A DNA stretch of 47,098 nt from Terriglobia bacterium (lineage in GTDB: Bacteria > Acidobacteriota > Terriglobia > Terriglobales > Acidobacteriaceae). Of the stretch, positions 1 to 8,846 are shown one piece after another (the first letter of the stretch is position 1; every line of letters begins with the position of its first letter). The notes under the pieces were generated by a model that worked only from the letters and a program-made list of their open reading frames with translations, did no database searches and was not told the origin of the DNA. The translations under genes were made by a program, and so were the position numbers. The stretch lies in NCBI GenBank assembly GCA_021325035.1, contig JAJPHW010000198.1, positions 1-47,098 on the forward strand, given 5' to 3'.

Positions 1-195
1 AATGCCGCTGACAGTTTGCAGGGTCAACTCACGCGCGCGTTCGGGGTAAATGAGGCCATCGAAGCCGTCAGGGATGCCGATGACCTTCCAGTTGTATTTG
101 AGAATCGCAGATTTGACTGCCGCGCGGATGACGGCGTTAAGTCCGGGAGCGTCTCCGCCCCCGGTACTGATGCCTATGCAGCGGATGGATGGCAT
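1..195 (-). CDS. pfkA: 6-phosphofructokinase, N-terminal 65 residues (cut by window edge)
   Basis: This is the 5' end of a phosphofructokinase gene running off the left edge. The enzyme phosphorylates fructose 6-phosphate in glycolysis. The start is the ATG at 193-195 and the frame is open to base 1. Residues 11-24 read [14 protein letters not shown], the phosphate-donor loop of the PFK family. The triple glycine and PGLNAVIR resemble the PPi-dependent or mixed group more than the short ATP-PFK form GGDAPGMNA, so the phosphoryl donor is not settled. The gene lies 16 bases downstream of the Ig-like lipoprotein gene on the same strand and shows no clear Shine-Dalgarno sequence. The family is clear even though only a fifth of the protein is visible. 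Confidence 0.86.
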   Translation of the reverse strand, partial: MPSIRCIGISTGGGDAPGLNAVIRAAVKSAILKYNWKVIGIPDGFDGLIYPERARELTLQTVSGI

Positions 196-211
196 GCGGT
201 AAAGGTGATGA

Positions 212-847
212 CTACGGATTTACAGTCAGGATAGCCCCGTTGCTAATAACATTATCTTCTGTTGCCGTAATGGTCGTTTGCTGAGACTGAGTGAGACCCG
301 ACGCAGGCGTGAACAGGCCTCCGCTAGTCGCAATTGTTCCTGCACTTGAATTCGATGATGCCCAAACTGCAGAATTGGTGACGTCCTGAGTACCACCGCC
401 AGTTAGTGTAGCAGTAGCAGTGTACTGCTGTATTTGACCTGATGTAATGCTTTGGCTAGAGGGGCTGACCTGAATAGATACGATGCCAGTCAATTGAACT
501 GTCACTGTGGTCGTGCCGCTGACCGTTCCGGACGAGCCTGTAATGGTTGCGCTCGAATTGGAAACCCCGGTCACAAGTCCTGCGCTACTGATCGAAGCTA
601 CTGTTGAATCAGAGCTGCTCCAAAACACGCCCGAACTCAGATTCTTGGTACTGCCGTCGTTGTACGTGCCGGTTGCACTCATCTGCAACGTCCCGCCAAC
701 GTTAATAGTTGGTGTCTGTGGACCAATAGTGACTGTTGTCAATACCGGATTCTGAAAAAAGCCCGTGCAACTGGTAGCCGAGGCGAGAGAAAGGATCGTA
801 ACAAGCGACGCCAAGACCCGAAACTTCTTCTGTTTGCCAATAAACAT
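212..847 (-). CDS. Exported Ig-like (BIG2-type) repeat lipoprotein
   Basis: The 211-residue protein starts with a lysine-rich N-terminus, a hydrophobic stretch and a lipobox-like ATSC at about residues 25-28, so it is probably a lipoprotein. The rest consists of two bacterial Ig-like repeats rich in Ser, Thr and Gly, with typical phrases such as [16 protein letters not shown] and [12 protein letters not shown]. Such domains are usually cell-surface adhesion or spacer modules, and no catalytic motif is visible. The ATG at 847 is preferred over the upstream ATG at 916 because the signal peptide follows it directly. A GAGG lies upstream. pfkA follows on the same strand after 16 bases. The ligand is unknown. 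Confidence 0.75.
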   Translation of the reverse strand: MFIGKQKKFRVLASLVTILSLASATSCTGFFQNPVLTTVTIGPQTPTINVGGTLQMSATGTYNDGSTKNLSSGVFWSSSDSTVASISSAGLVTGVSNSSATITGSSGTVSGTTTVTVQLTGIVSIQVSPSSQSITSGQIQQYTATATLTGGGTQDVTNSAVWASSNSSAGTIATSGGLFTPASGLTQSQQTTITATEDNVISNGAILTVNP

Positions 848-906
848 GATCGAAAGGCCTCTGAGAGGATGTGCTTGACAACGCAAGCCCTTAGCGGCGC
901 ACCTAA

Positions 907-915
907 ATTGTAGCA
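907..915 (-). promoter_or_regulatory. Candidate extended -10 promoter of the Ig-like lipoprotein gene
   Basis: On the minus strand this reads TGCTACAAT, an extended -10 element (TG-N-TACAAT). Transcription would start near 900, leaving a leader of about 50 bases before the ATG at 847. No good -35 is seen, as is common for extended -10 promoters. The rest of 848-1097 holds only leader sequence and a small hairpin (CGCCC/GGGCG, 1058-1073) ahead of the next plus-strand gene. Confidence 0.4.
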
Positions 916-1097
916 TTCAGCGACTGATGCGCCTGAAACTAAGGAACGTAGCTTCCCCCAAGACTTGCAGCAAGAGTGTTAAAAAAACACGGCCTTCTCA
1001 TTCTAAAAATCAATAACTTCCTGCTTATCAACAGCCATCCTAGGACTACACTGTCCGCGCCCTTTTGAGGGCGAATTCAGTAGAACGGAGAATTTGC

Positions 1098-1592
1098 ATG
1101 TTGAAGAAAGTACTTCCCATTTTCACCATCTTGCTGGTAGCCGCTTGTTTCCTAAGCTATAAACTTGGATCTGCACCAACGGCTTTTGCAAAAGGCAACG
1201 GATCACCTCAACAGGTTTCCGATCCTGCGCCTCCACCCCTGCCGGCCCCGCCCGCTGAATGGGTTGTTCACGCTGTAGCTAATCCCGGCAGCATCGCCGT
1301 AGCGACAAGACCGGCTGGAGGCGCCGGAGTCCAGCACGTTGTGGACTGCGTGTCAGCTACAGTTTATGCAACCTCAGGAGTCGGCGACGAGGTAGCGCTC
1401 CAATTGCTGGACGGGAGTGGTGCCCAGCTGATGCTATGGACTCTCACAGCAGCGTCGTCTAGCAATGGGCCGTCTCAGGTAAGCATTTGTGGCTTGAACG
1501 TAGTCGGCGTCGCCAACGAAACAATGACCCTGGAATTCCTAACCAACGTAGGATTCCAAGCAGTCAACTTGATTGGTCACGACGCAACTTAA
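1098..1592 (+). CDS. Small exported protein of unknown function
   Basis: I do not recognise this 164-residue protein. It has a signal sequence (MLKKVLPIFTILLVAACFLS, a possible cleavage after TAFA), then a proline-rich linker with PPPLPAPP at about residues 43-50, then a beta-rich region with two cysteines (in DCVSATV and SICGLN) that could form a disulfide. The ATG at 1098 is chosen over one at 1065 because ACGGAG lies 8 bases upstream and the signal peptide begins there. A strong hairpin terminator follows directly, so it looks monocistronic. It is probably periplasmic or surface-exposed. Confidence 0.7.
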   Translation: MLKKVLPIFTILLVAACFLSYKLGSAPTAFAKGNGSPQQVSDPAPPPLPAPPAEWVVHAVANPGSIAVATRPAGGAGVQHVVDCVSATVYATSGVGDEVALQLLDGSGAQLMLWTLTAASSSNGPSQVSICGLNVVGVANETMTLEFLTNVGFQAVNLIGHDAT

Positions 1593-1599
1593 ACCTTAC

Positions 1600-1640
1600 G
1601 TGCCCCGTTCAACCGGGCGGGGCACTTTCTGCTGCTTTTC
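1600..1640 (+). terminator. Rho-independent terminator
   Basis: A perfect 8-base-pair stem GTGCCCCG (1600-1607) / CGGGGCAC (1618-1625) is followed by a T-rich run (TTTCTGCTGCTTTTC). It sits 8 bases after the stop of the small exported protein and separates it from moaA. Confidence 0.75.
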
Positions 1641-1677
1641 TAAGCCCTTCCGTGCGATAGTGAATCCAACTATTTAG

Positions 1678-2667
1678 ATGCCGCTTACCGACAAATTCGG
1701 CCGTCCGATCACCGACCTGCGGCTCTCCATCACTGACCGCTGCAATTACAAGTGCGTCTATTGCCGGACAGGGAATGAAGGCGCTTTGTATGGCGACCTA
1801 CCTTTTGAAGACTATCTAAGAATGGCGCGAGTGCTAGTCGGACTGGGCATCCAGAAGGTCCGGCTTACCGGTGGCGAGCCGCTATTGCGCAAGGGTGTCG
1901 TCGAATTCGTACAGGAACTCGAAAAATTGAACCCTCAAAACAGCGACCCGCTCGACCTCGCTCTTACCACCAACGGCCATCTTCTTGCCGACCTCGCCCA
2001 GCCGTTAAAAGACGCCGGGCTCAATCGCGTCACCGTCAGCATGGACGCCGTTGATCCCGATCGCTTTGCCCGGATTACGCGCGTGCCCGGCGGGTATGAG
2101 CATATGCTGGCGGGCATTCGCGCCGCGCGCCGCGCCGGGCTGTGGCCATTGAAAGTTAACTGCGTGCTGATGCGCGGCTTCAACGAGGACCAGATCATTC
2201 CCTTTGGGATGTTTGCGCGCGAAGAAGGCGTGATCGTGCGCTTTATAGAATTCATGCCCCTCGAAGAAGACCGCACCTGGTCGCCCACGACTGTGGTTAC
2301 GCTCGACGAAATTCTTGCCCGCATGAGCGAATATCGCCCGCTAGTTGAAATCCCTCATGCGCGTTCGGAGACGGCGCGCCGCTATCGATTTGACGACGGC
2401 ATTGGCGAAATTGGAATTATCGCGCCCGTGTCGCATCCCTTTTGTGGGCATTGCAGCCGCATCCGCATTACTTCCGACGGCAAAATTCGCACATGCTTAT
2501 TTTCCGTTTGGGACCACGATCTCTATGGCCAGATGCAACGGGGCGCGAGTGATGAAGAATTAGCCGAATTTATCCGCGGCGTGGTGATGAAAAAAGAAGC
2601 GCGCCATCACATCGGCGAACCTGACTTCGTGCCAGCATCGAGGACGATGGTGCATATCGGGGGGTAA
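1678..2667 (+). CDS. moaA: GTP 3',8-cyclase MoaA (molybdenum cofactor biosynthesis)
   Basis: This radical-SAM enzyme turns GTP into 3',8-cyclo-7,8-dihydro-GTP, the first step of molybdopterin synthesis. The N-terminal cluster motif CNYKCVYC gives Cys22, Cys26 and Cys29, which bind the SAM-cleaving 4Fe-4S cluster. TGGEPLL at 64-70 is the SAM-binding GGE motif. The second, substrate-binding cluster is formed by Cys256, Cys259 (CGHC) and Cys273. The protein ends in Gly-Gly, the conserved functional tail of MoaA. Its length of 329 residues is normal. No other moa genes are adjacent. The gene converges with vapC, with one base between the two stop codons. Confidence 0.97.
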   Translation: MPLTDKFGRPITDLRLSITDRCNYKCVYCRTGNEGALYGDLPFEDYLRMARVLVGLGIQKVRLTGGEPLLRKGVVEFVQELEKLNPQNSDPLDLALTTNGHLLADLAQPLKDAGLNRVTVSMDAVDPDRFARITRVPGGYEHMLAGIRAARRAGLWPLKVNCVLMRGFNEDQIIPFGMFAREEGVIVRFIEFMPLEEDRTWSPTTVVTLDEILARMSEYRPLVEIPHARSETARRYRFDDGIGEIGIIAPVSHPFCGHCSRIRITSDGKIRTCLFSVWDHDLYGQMQRGASDEELAEFIRGVVMKKEARHHIGEPDFVPASRTMVHIGG

Positions 2668-2668
2668 T

Positions 2669-3091
2669 TTACTCCAACAAATCTACGCCGGCCTTTTTGC
2701 AAGCACAAATAAGAGCGGCGTCTAAAGTGGCAAGCGGCAGAGCACTGTCAAGCGCAATGGCGAGATAGGCCGCGTCATAGGCGGTCAGGTCAAGTTCTCG
2801 CGCAAGAGAATGAATTCGCGTAAAGACCGCATCCGCGCTGGAAGAAACCAGCGTGACAGGCAATGCAGTTAAGTCATCGAGAAAACTTTGGATCAGCGCT
2901 TTGGTGATGCGCTTTCGCTTCTCGCCAACCAGCAGAGCGTTCAAGATTTAATGCGGCCAAAATGAAGTAGCAACAGCGGTATCGCCACGCAATAGTCGTT
3001 CGATCACTCTTTCAGCCACCAAGTTTGACTCGGCTTCGTCAGGAAAGCACCACGCCAACGCAACCGAGGCATCGAGAACGAATTGGCTCAC
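2669..3091 (-). pseudogene. vapC: VapC-type PIN toxin interrupted by a stop codon at the conserved Glu
   Basis: Read from the GTG at 3091, the frame encodes a complete PIN-domain ribonuclease of about 140 residues, apart from one internal TAA at 2948-2950 (codon 48). The first catalytic Asp is in VLDASVALAW (residue 7). The sequence SFWPH-stop-ILNALLVGE stands where PIN toxins have WPxEVANALL, so the stop replaces the second conserved acidic residue. A single G-to-T change of GAA would explain it. Downstream, the Asp residues in LTAYDAAYL and LATLDAAL are kept in frame. GTGA couples its start to the vapB stop. A TTG at 2944 could restart a 91-residue fragment, but this would lack two catalytic acids. 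A sequencing error is also possible. Confidence 0.8.
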
Positions 3092-3339
3092 CGCCGCCCT
3101 TCGTTGATCAAGTCTTTGATCTTGAGTCCTCGCAGGGAAAATTTGTGGCGTTTGCCGAAACTGGCTAGACGCTCGGCGGCTTCAGTCAGCGAAGCTCCTT
3201 CGGTGGACATGCGTTCTTTCAGCAATTCTCCGAGCAGGCGCGAGACGCTAGTGTCGCGGCGTGCGGCTTCGATGCGCGCCCAGCGGGCGACGTCTTCTTC
3301 GAGGGTGACGGTGACGTTTCGGAGGCGACTAGTTGACAC
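3088..3339 (-). CDS. vapB: VapB-type ribbon-helix-helix antitoxin
   Basis: This 83-residue protein begins with a ribbon-helix-helix DNA-binding domain (LRNVTVTLEEDVARWARIEA, then RRDTSVSRLLGELL at about residues 27-40). Its charged C-terminal tail is the part that normally wraps the toxin. In intact pairs it neutralises the PIN ribonuclease and represses its own promoter. The start is the GTG at 3339, and its stop overlaps the vapC start (GTGA). A perfect inverted repeat overlaps the start codon and may be its operator. uvrB lies 47 bases upstream on the same strand, so read-through expression is possible. The antitoxin looks intact although the toxin is broken. Confidence 0.82.
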   Translation of the reverse strand: MSTSRLRNVTVTLEEDVARWARIEAARRDTSVSRLLGELLKERMSTEGASLTEAAERLASFGKRHKFSLRGLKIKDLINEGRR

Positions 3340-3350
3340 TAAAATAGTGT
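3336..3350. promoter_or_regulatory. Perfect inverted repeat at the vapB start, candidate antitoxin operator
   Basis: ACACTA-AAA-TAGTGT is a perfect palindrome with 6-base arms around a 3-base centre. It overlaps the GTG start of vapB. Ribbon-helix-helix antitoxins bind short palindromes at their own promoters, so autoregulation is a reasonable inference. There is no T-run, so it is not a terminator for uvrB. Confidence 0.5.
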
Positions 3351-3386
3351 AACACGAACTTCGTGTATCTTCAATGCTCTCCGGTT

Positions 3387-5378
3387 CTACACGAACAAGA
3401 ATTCCTTCGTCCTTAATTCCTTAATCGTGTCGCGCAGCTTAGCGGCCTTCTCAAACTCAAAACGCTTGGCGGATTCGCGCATGTCGCTTTCCAGTTTGCC
3501 GATGTAGGTATTCAATTCTTCCTGCGACTTGAACTCGGGGATACCCTCCGATTCACTTACCGTTAGATCGGCATAATCGGCGGCAACGATGCCCGCCAGC
3601 GTCATATCGAGTGGCCGGATGATGGACTCCGGAGTGATGCCATTGGCTTGGTTGTAGGCTTCCTGAATGGCGCGGCGCCGGTCGGTTTCGTTGAGGGCTT
3701 TGATCATCGAGTCGGTTCGGCGGTCGGCATAAAGAATCGCGCGGCCATTTAAATTGCGGGCACAGCGGCCAATGGTTTGAATCAGCGATCCGGCTGAGCG
3801 GAGAAAACCTTCTTTGTCGGCATCCAGAATCGCAACCAGCGAAACTTCTGGCAGGTCGAGTCCTTCGCGCAAGAGATTGATGCCAATCAATACATCGAAT
3901 TCGCCTTTGCGCAGGTCGCGAAGAATCTTCACCCGCTCGAGCGTTTCAATTTCGGAGTGCATGTAGCGGCACTTCACGCCTACCTCGCTGTAATACTCGG
4001 AAAGATCTTCAGCCATGCGCTTGGTAAGCGTCGTGACCAACACGCGTTCACCGCGCGCGACGCGATCGCGAATCTCGTGCAACAGGTCGTCTATCTGGCC
4101 CTTGACTGGACGGACTTCGACTGGAGGATCGACCAATCCTGTCGGGCGAATGATTTGCTCGATGACCACTCCGGCCGATTTTGTGAGCTCATACGGGCCC
4201 GGCGTGGCTGAGACATAAATCATTTGGCCCATGCGGTGCTCGAATTCTTCGAAGGTCAGCGGACGATTGTCCAGCGCCGAAGGCATGCGGAATCCGTATT
4301 CGACGAGGGTTTCTTTCCGCGAGCGGTCGCCGTGATACATACCGTGAAGTTGCGGAACGGTCTGGTGCGACTCGTCAATGAACATCAGATAATCGCGCGG
4401 GAAATAATCAAGCAGCGTTGGCGGCGGCTCACCGGGCAGGCGTCCGGTAAAGTGGCGCGAGTAGTTCTCGATGCCGTGGCAGTAGCCGACGGATTTAATC
4501 ATCTCCAGGTCATACATAGTGCGCTGGTGTATGCGCTGTGCTTCGACAAGACGGCCCTGCTTTTCGAGTTCCACTTCCCACCACGCAAGTTCGGCTTTGA
4601 TGGATTGAACCGCAGTCGAGCGAGTTTCCTCCGACATGACGTAGTGCGTCTTAGGATAAATCGGCAGCCGTGCATATTTCTGCTTCACGGTGCCAAAGAG
4701 CGGATCAATCTGGGCCAGTGAATCGACCTCATCGCCGAACAGTTCAACACGATATGCCATGTCGTCGTAAGTGGGAAAAACTTCGATTACATCGCCGCGT
4801 ACTCGAAACGTTCCCCGGCGAAAATCGCCATCGGTTCGCTCGTAAAGAATATCCACGAGCTTCCGGGTGATGTCTTCGCGCTTGATCTTCTGGCCTTTTT
4901 CGAGAAACAACATCATCCCGTAATAAGCTTCAGGCGACCCAAGGCCGTAGATGGCGCTGACGGAAGCAACGATCAGCGCGTCACGGCGTTCGAACAAAGA
5001 TCGCGTGGCGGAAAGGCGCAGTTTATCGAGTTCGTCGTTGATGGTGCTTTCTTTTTCGATATACAGGTCGGCAGCGGGAACATAGGCCTCGGGCTGGTAG
5101 TAGTCGTAATAGGAAACGAAGTATTCGACCGCGTTGTGGGGGAAAAAATTCTTGAACTCGTGGTAAAGCTGAGCGGCAAGTGTTTTGTTGTGGGCCATGA
5201 CGATCGAAGGGCGGTTTAGCTGCTCAATCACCTTGGCCATGGTGTAGGTCTTGCCGGAGCCGGTAACTCCGAGCAGTACCTGGTGCTGTTCCCGGTCGGC
5301 GAGTCCTCGCACGAGAGATTCGATGGCCTGGCGCTGATCGCCTTGCGGCTTGTAAGGGCTAACTAGTTTGAAATCCAT
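3387..5378 (-). CDS. uvrB: Excinuclease ABC subunit B (UvrB)
   Basis: UvrB is the damage-verifying helicase-like subunit of nucleotide excision repair. It receives DNA from UvrA and recruits UvrC. The 663 residues match the usual length of about 670. The Walker A motif GVTGSGKT is at 37-44. The beta-hairpin region ([16 protein letters not shown]) that clamps damaged DNA follows, then the helicase motifs including IDESHQ and the QTIGRCARN motif VI. The C-terminal UVR domain ([17 protein letters not shown]) binds UvrC. The ATG at 5378 ([15 protein letters not shown]) fits the family, and the upstream in-frame extension has no homology-like character. A TATAAT element lies just upstream. No obvious LexA box was seen. 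Confidence 0.97.
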   Translation of the reverse strand: MDFKLVSPYKPQGDQRQAIESLVRGLADREQHQVLLGVTGSGKTYTMAKVIEQLNRPSIVMAHNKTLAAQLYHEFKNFFPHNAVEYFVSYYDYYQPEAYVPAADLYIEKESTINDELDKLRLSATRSLFERRDALIVASVSAIYGLGSPEAYYGMMLFLEKGQKIKREDITRKLVDILYERTDGDFRRGTFRVRGDVIEVFPTYDDMAYRVELFGDEVDSLAQIDPLFGTVKQKYARLPIYPKTHYVMSEETRSTAVQSIKAELAWWEVELEKQGRLVEAQRIHQRTMYDLEMIKSVGYCHGIENYSRHFTGRLPGEPPPTLLDYFPRDYLMFIDESHQTVPQLHGMYHGDRSRKETLVEYGFRMPSALDNRPLTFEEFEHRMGQMIYVSATPGPYELTKSAGVVIEQIIRPTGLVDPPVEVRPVKGQIDDLLHEIRDRVARGERVLVTTLTKRMAEDLSEYYSEVGVKCRYMHSEIETLERVKILRDLRKGEFDVLIGINLLREGLDLPEVSLVAILDADKEGFLRSAGSLIQTIGRCARNLNGRAILYADRRTDSMIKALNETDRRRAIQEAYNQANGITPESIIRPLDMTLAGIVAADYADLTVSESEGIPEFKSQEELNTYIGKLESDMRESAKRFEFEKAAKLRDTIKELRTKEFLFV

Positions 5379-5399
5379 GGGAGAAGTTGCTTCATATTG

Positions 5400-5405
5400 A
5401 TTATA
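5400..5405 (-). promoter_or_regulatory. Candidate -10 element of uvrB
   Basis: The minus strand reads a perfect TATAAT here, placing a transcription start near 5393 and a leader of about 15 bases before the uvrB ATG. No convincing -35 hexamer was found at 16-18 bases. The rest of 5379-5487 is the shared divergent promoter region with the glycosyltransferase gene. Confidence 0.4.
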
Positions 5406-5487
5406 GTGAGGGCGGTTTGGATGCGTCTGTCTTAAGAGAACCTTCGCGTGAATTTCGGGCGCGCGAGTTTCGCTGTATGCTTTCCCC

Positions 5488-6288
5488 GTGCAACTCTCGG
5501 TGGTCTTAATCACCCAAAACGAAGAGGCGAACCTGCCGCATACGCTCGAAAGCGTCATGCCATTAGTCCGCGATGGGCAAGGCGAAATTATCGTCGTGGA
5601 TTCAGGCTCGATAGATCGGACGCTTGAGATTGCCAAGTCTTATGGTGCAAAAATATTTGTCGAGAAATGGAAGGGCTTTGCCGGACAGAAGAATTCCGCA
5701 ATGGAAAAGGCGTCTGGAGATTGGATTTTGCAGTTGGATGCAGATGAGGCGTTGGAACCGGAATTAGCTCGAGAGATTGAACAAGCCGTCGCGCAAAGTA
5801 CCAGTCTTGTCGGTTATTTCATCCCCCGCAAAAATTTCTTTCTTGGCCATTGGATCAAACATGGCGGATTTTATCCAGATCCAAAGTTACGTTTAATTCG
5901 CCGAGGCGCTGGCAGGTTTGAAGAATATGGGGCACATCCGACGATCAGGGTTAGCGGTTCCACGGCACAGTTGAACCATGCGATGTTGCATTACGCTTAT
6001 CCCACGCTGCGCGGCTACATTGATCACATGAACAGTTATTCGTCGCAGGGAGCAGAATTTGCCGTCGCCCAGGGCCGCCGTGGATTCAGTTTTACGGACA
6101 TCACGATTCGCCCGTTGCTGACTTTTGTTTACAACTACTTCATTCGGTTGGGCTTTCTTGACGGTCGCGAAGGGTTGTTACTGCATCTCTATCATTCGGT
6201 TTATGTTTCCTGGAAGTATGCCAAGATTTGGGAACTGAGCCGAAAACCAGATAAGTCTGAACTCTACTCCCGGCGCGATATGCCGTAA
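5488..6288 (+). CDS. Family 2 glycosyltransferase (WaaE/KdtX-like)
   Basis: The 266-residue protein has the GT-A fold start [13 protein letters not shown], the acidic [10 protein letters not shown] segment that contacts the nucleotide, and the metal-binding LDADEAL with Asp84 and Asp86. The short C-terminal part with hydrophobic patches ([14 protein letters not shown]) resembles membrane-associated lipooligosaccharide glucosyltransferases of the WaaE/KdtX group, so a role in envelope glycan assembly is likely. Donor and acceptor are not readable. The start is the GTG at 5488, where the fold begins. No Shine-Dalgarno is seen, and a TATGCT at 5476-5481 would place the transcript start almost on the GTG, so it may be leaderless. 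Confidence 0.88.
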   Translation: MQLSVVLITQNEEANLPHTLESVMPLVRDGQGEIIVVDSGSIDRTLEIAKSYGAKIFVEKWKGFAGQKNSAMEKASGDWILQLDADEALEPELAREIEQAVAQSTSLVGYFIPRKNFFLGHWIKHGGFYPDPKLRLIRRGAGRFEEYGAHPTIRVSGSTAQLNHAMLHYAYPTLRGYIDHMNSYSSQGAEFAVAQGRRGFSFTDITIRPLLTFVYNYFIRLGFLDGREGLLLHLYHSVYVSWKYAKIWELSRKPDKSELYSRRDMP

Positions 6289-6316
6289 AATGGAGTGTTT
6301 GGTCGAGGGAGCCATG

Positions 6317-8107
6317 ATGCCGAAAGATAAGACGCCGCAAGTCGCAGAAAGCCCGATTGCCGATGTGTTTGAAGGGCGTCATCCGTCCGACGCGGAGAAA
6401 CAATGGGCTGAGAAGACTCTGGCGCCAACGCTTGAGAAAGCTCCCGAGAAACCAATTGGCGCAGCCACTGGCGTAAATCTCGACGAGCACGGCCACGCTA
6501 AATTTACGACTATCTCGGGTGTGCCGATTCGCCGGCTCTATACGCAGGCCGATCTTCCAGAAGATTGGAGTGCAGAAAAATATCTTGGCTTCCCCGGACA
6601 AGCCCCTTATACACGTGGCATTCATGCCAGTGGGTATCGCGGCAAGCTTTTTACGATGAGGCAGTTTTCGGGCTTCGCATCGCCTGAAGAGACCAATCAA
6701 CGTTACAAATATTTGCTTCAAAGCGGTGGCAGCGGATTATCGGTCGCGTTCGATCTGCCGACTTTAATGGGGTATGACTCCGATCACGCGGCGAGCGAAG
6801 GTGAAGTCGGCAAATGCGGCGTGGCCATTGATTCACTCGAAGACATGGAGATTCTTTTCGACGGCATTGATCTCGAAAAAACGACTGTCTCGATGACCAT
6901 CAATTCGCCCGCGTCGGTTTTGTGGGCGATGTATTTAGTCGTGGCTGAAAAACAAGGCGCGGATTGGAAGAAAATTTCGGGCACGCTGCAAAACGATATT
7001 CTCAAGGAATATATCGCGCAGAAGGAATATATTTATCCCCCAGCGCCGTCTATGCGACTGGTCATAGACACGTTTGAATTTGGTTCCAAGTTCACACCGA
7101 AGTTCAATACGATTTCCATCAGCGGATATCACATCCGCGAGGCTGGTTCGACGGCCTTGCAGGAGCTGGCATTCACGCTTTATGACGGCGTCGAATACGT
7201 GGAATGGGCGCTGCGCCGCGGCTTGGAAGTGGACGAATTCGGTCCGCGGCTAAGCTTTTTCTTCAATGCTCACAATGATTTCTTTGAAGAAATCGCGAAA
7301 TATCGGGCCGCTCGGAAGATTTGGTATCAGGTCATGAAAAATCGGTTTGGCGCGAAGAACCAGCGCACATGGCTCATGCGCTTCCATACTCAAACTGCGG
7401 GCGTTTCACTGCCGGCGCAGCAACCGATGAACAATATTGCCCGCGTGGCTTTGCAAGCTCTGGCCGCGGTCCTGGGCGGAACACAGTCGTTGCATACGGA
7501 TTCCTATGACGAAGCTCTCGCGCTGCCAACCGAAGAAGCGGCACGTATCGCATTGCGCACTCAGCAGATCATTGCTTATGAATCAGGAGTAACGCAGACG
7601 ATCGATCCGCTCGGCGGTTCGTATTTCCTAGAAAATCTGACCCTGCAAATGGAACAAGGCGGGTTCGATTACTTCAATAAACTCGATGCCATGGGTGGCA
7701 TGGTGAAGGCGATTGAGCGCGGATATCCGCAGAAAGAGATTGCGGAAGCCTCGTATCAGTATCAACGAGCTGCCGAAGCAAAAGAAAAAATCACGGTTGG
7801 TGTGAACGAATTTGTCATCGAAGAAGAATCCCCGCATATTCTCTATATTGACGAGACCGTCGCCAAGCAGCAAACCGCTAAGTTAAAAGCATTGCGCGGA
7901 CGGAGATCAAATGAAGAGGTCGCGCGCCGTCTCAATGCTTTAAAAAAGGCGGCCGCACAAGAACCAAAAGCAGAAGCAAATGGCATTTCCCCTGCCAACA
8001 CGATGCCCTACATTATTGACGCAGTGCGGGCTTACGCAACCGTAGGAGAAATCTGCGAAGCATTGCGCGAGGTGTACGGAACATACACGGAAGTCAGCAT
8101 CACCTAG
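6317..8107 (+). CDS. icmA: Acyl-CoA mutase large subunit, isobutyryl-CoA mutase type
   Basis: This is the catalytic TIM-barrel subunit of a split adenosylcobalamin acyl-CoA mutase, about 596 residues without a B12 domain. Automated annotation would call it methylmalonyl-CoA mutase, but the specificity residues differ. MCM has Tyr89 and Arg207, which hold the carboxylate. Here RQFSGF puts Phe117 and EYIAQKEY puts Gln235 at those places, with the same spacing of 118 residues. Phe/Gln is the isobutyryl-CoA mutase pair, so interconversion of isobutyryl-CoA and n-butyryl-CoA is the better guess. The ATG at 6317 follows AGGGAG by 5 bases; an ATG at 6290 is also in frame. The small subunit is two genes downstream. 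No MeaB-type chaperone gene is visible. Confidence 0.85.
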   Translation: MPKDKTPQVAESPIADVFEGRHPSDAEKQWAEKTLAPTLEKAPEKPIGAATGVNLDEHGHAKFTTISGVPIRRLYTQADLPEDWSAEKYLGFPGQAPYTRGIHASGYRGKLFTMRQFSGFASPEETNQRYKYLLQSGGSGLSVAFDLPTLMGYDSDHAASEGEVGKCGVAIDSLEDMEILFDGIDLEKTTVSMTINSPASVLWAMYLVVAEKQGADWKKISGTLQNDILKEYIAQKEYIYPPAPSMRLVIDTFEFGSKFTPKFNTISISGYHIREAGSTALQELAFTLYDGVEYVEWALRRGLEVDEFGPRLSFFFNAHNDFFEEIAKYRAARKIWYQVMKNRFGAKNQRTWLMRFHTQTAGVSLPAQQPMNNIARVALQALAAVLGGTQSLHTDSYDEALALPTEEAARIALRTQQIIAYESGVTQTIDPLGGSYFLENLTLQMEQGGFDYFNKLDAMGGMVKAIERGYPQKEIAEASYQYQRAAEAKEKITVGVNEFVIEEESPHILYIDETVAKQQTAKLKALRGRRSNEEVARRLNALKKAAAQEPKAEANGISPANTMPYIIDAVRAYATVGEICEALREVYGTYTEVSIT

Positions 8108-8200
8108 GGACTTTCTCTTTCCACTCCCACCCGCGCACAACAACACATGCGCTTCGTTTTTTATTCGCCTTGCTATAAATCCTGTGATAAAACAATTTTC

Positions 8201-8800
8201 ATGCGCAAGGCCATCCAACATCTGAAAAAAAACGATCCAGTGCTGGCTGCGATTATTGAACGAGTAGGGCCCTACAAAATCAACTACGGAGTGCCGGGAT
8301 TTGAGCATTTGGCGGAGTCAATTGTGTATCAGCAGCTTAACGGGAAAGCAGCCGCGACAATCTTTGCCAGATTGGAAGCATTAGCTGGAGAGCCGGTTAC
8401 ACCCAAAGGCATTCTGGGTATAACGGAAGCGCAAATGCGGACTGCCGGACTTTCGAAACAGAAGTTGAGCTATATAAGGGATTTAGCGGAGAAAACTCAC
8501 GATGGCACTGTGCGATTTGAGAGCCTGCCTCATATGAGCGATGACGAAGTGATTGAGCATTTGACGCAAATCAAAGGCATCGGCACATGGACAGCTCATA
8601 TGTTCCTAATGTTTGCGCTACGTCGGCCTAACATTCTGCCGACTGGGGATTACGGCGTGCAAATGGCCATTAAGAAGGCCTATAAGAAGCGCAAATTGCC
8701 CAAACCTGCACAAATGATGAAACTGGCAAAATGCTGGGAGCCCTACCGCAGTGTGGCGTGCTGGTATCTATGGCGGAGCCTGGATATCAAGACTCTCTAA
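8201..8800 (+). CDS. DNA-3-methyladenine glycosylase II (AlkA-like, HhH-GPD)
   Basis: The 200-residue protein belongs to the helix-hairpin-helix GPD base-excision glycosylases, which remove alkylated bases such as 3-methyladenine. The hairpin is IKGIGTWTAHMF at about 124-135, and the catalytic Asp is Asp150 in PTGDYG, matching the Asp that follows the hairpin in AlkA. It lacks the N-terminal AlkA domain and the C-terminal iron-sulfur cluster of EndoIII. The ATG at 8201 is chosen because the preceding in-frame 18 codons look unlike coding sequence. Oddly, it separates the two mutase subunit genes, to which it has no obvious functional link. Confidence 0.88.
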   Translation: MRKAIQHLKKNDPVLAAIIERVGPYKINYGVPGFEHLAESIVYQQLNGKAAATIFARLEALAGEPVTPKGILGITEAQMRTAGLSKQKLSYIRDLAEKTHDGTVRFESLPHMSDDEVIEHLTQIKGIGTWTAHMFLMFALRRPNILPTGDYGVQMAIKKAYKKRKLPKPAQMMKLAKCWEPYRSVACWYLWRSLDIKTL

Positions 8801-8846
8801 GCTTGATACAAGCTGGATTCTGCTCATTGTGGTTAAATAAATAAGC

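Noticed and set aside
848-1097. Possible small RNA in the gap between the Ig-like and small exported protein genes
   Set aside because: Apart from a -10-like element and a 5-base-pair hairpin there is no promoter-hairpin-terminator layout.
4224-4721. 165-codon plus-strand frame opposite uvrB
   Set aside because: It mirrors highly conserved UvrB sequence and shows no protein-like features of its own.
6317-8107. Plain methylmalonyl-CoA mutase call
   Set aside because: The Tyr/Arg specificity pair of MCM is replaced by Phe/Gln at the exact positions, so isobutyryl-CoA mutase is better supported.
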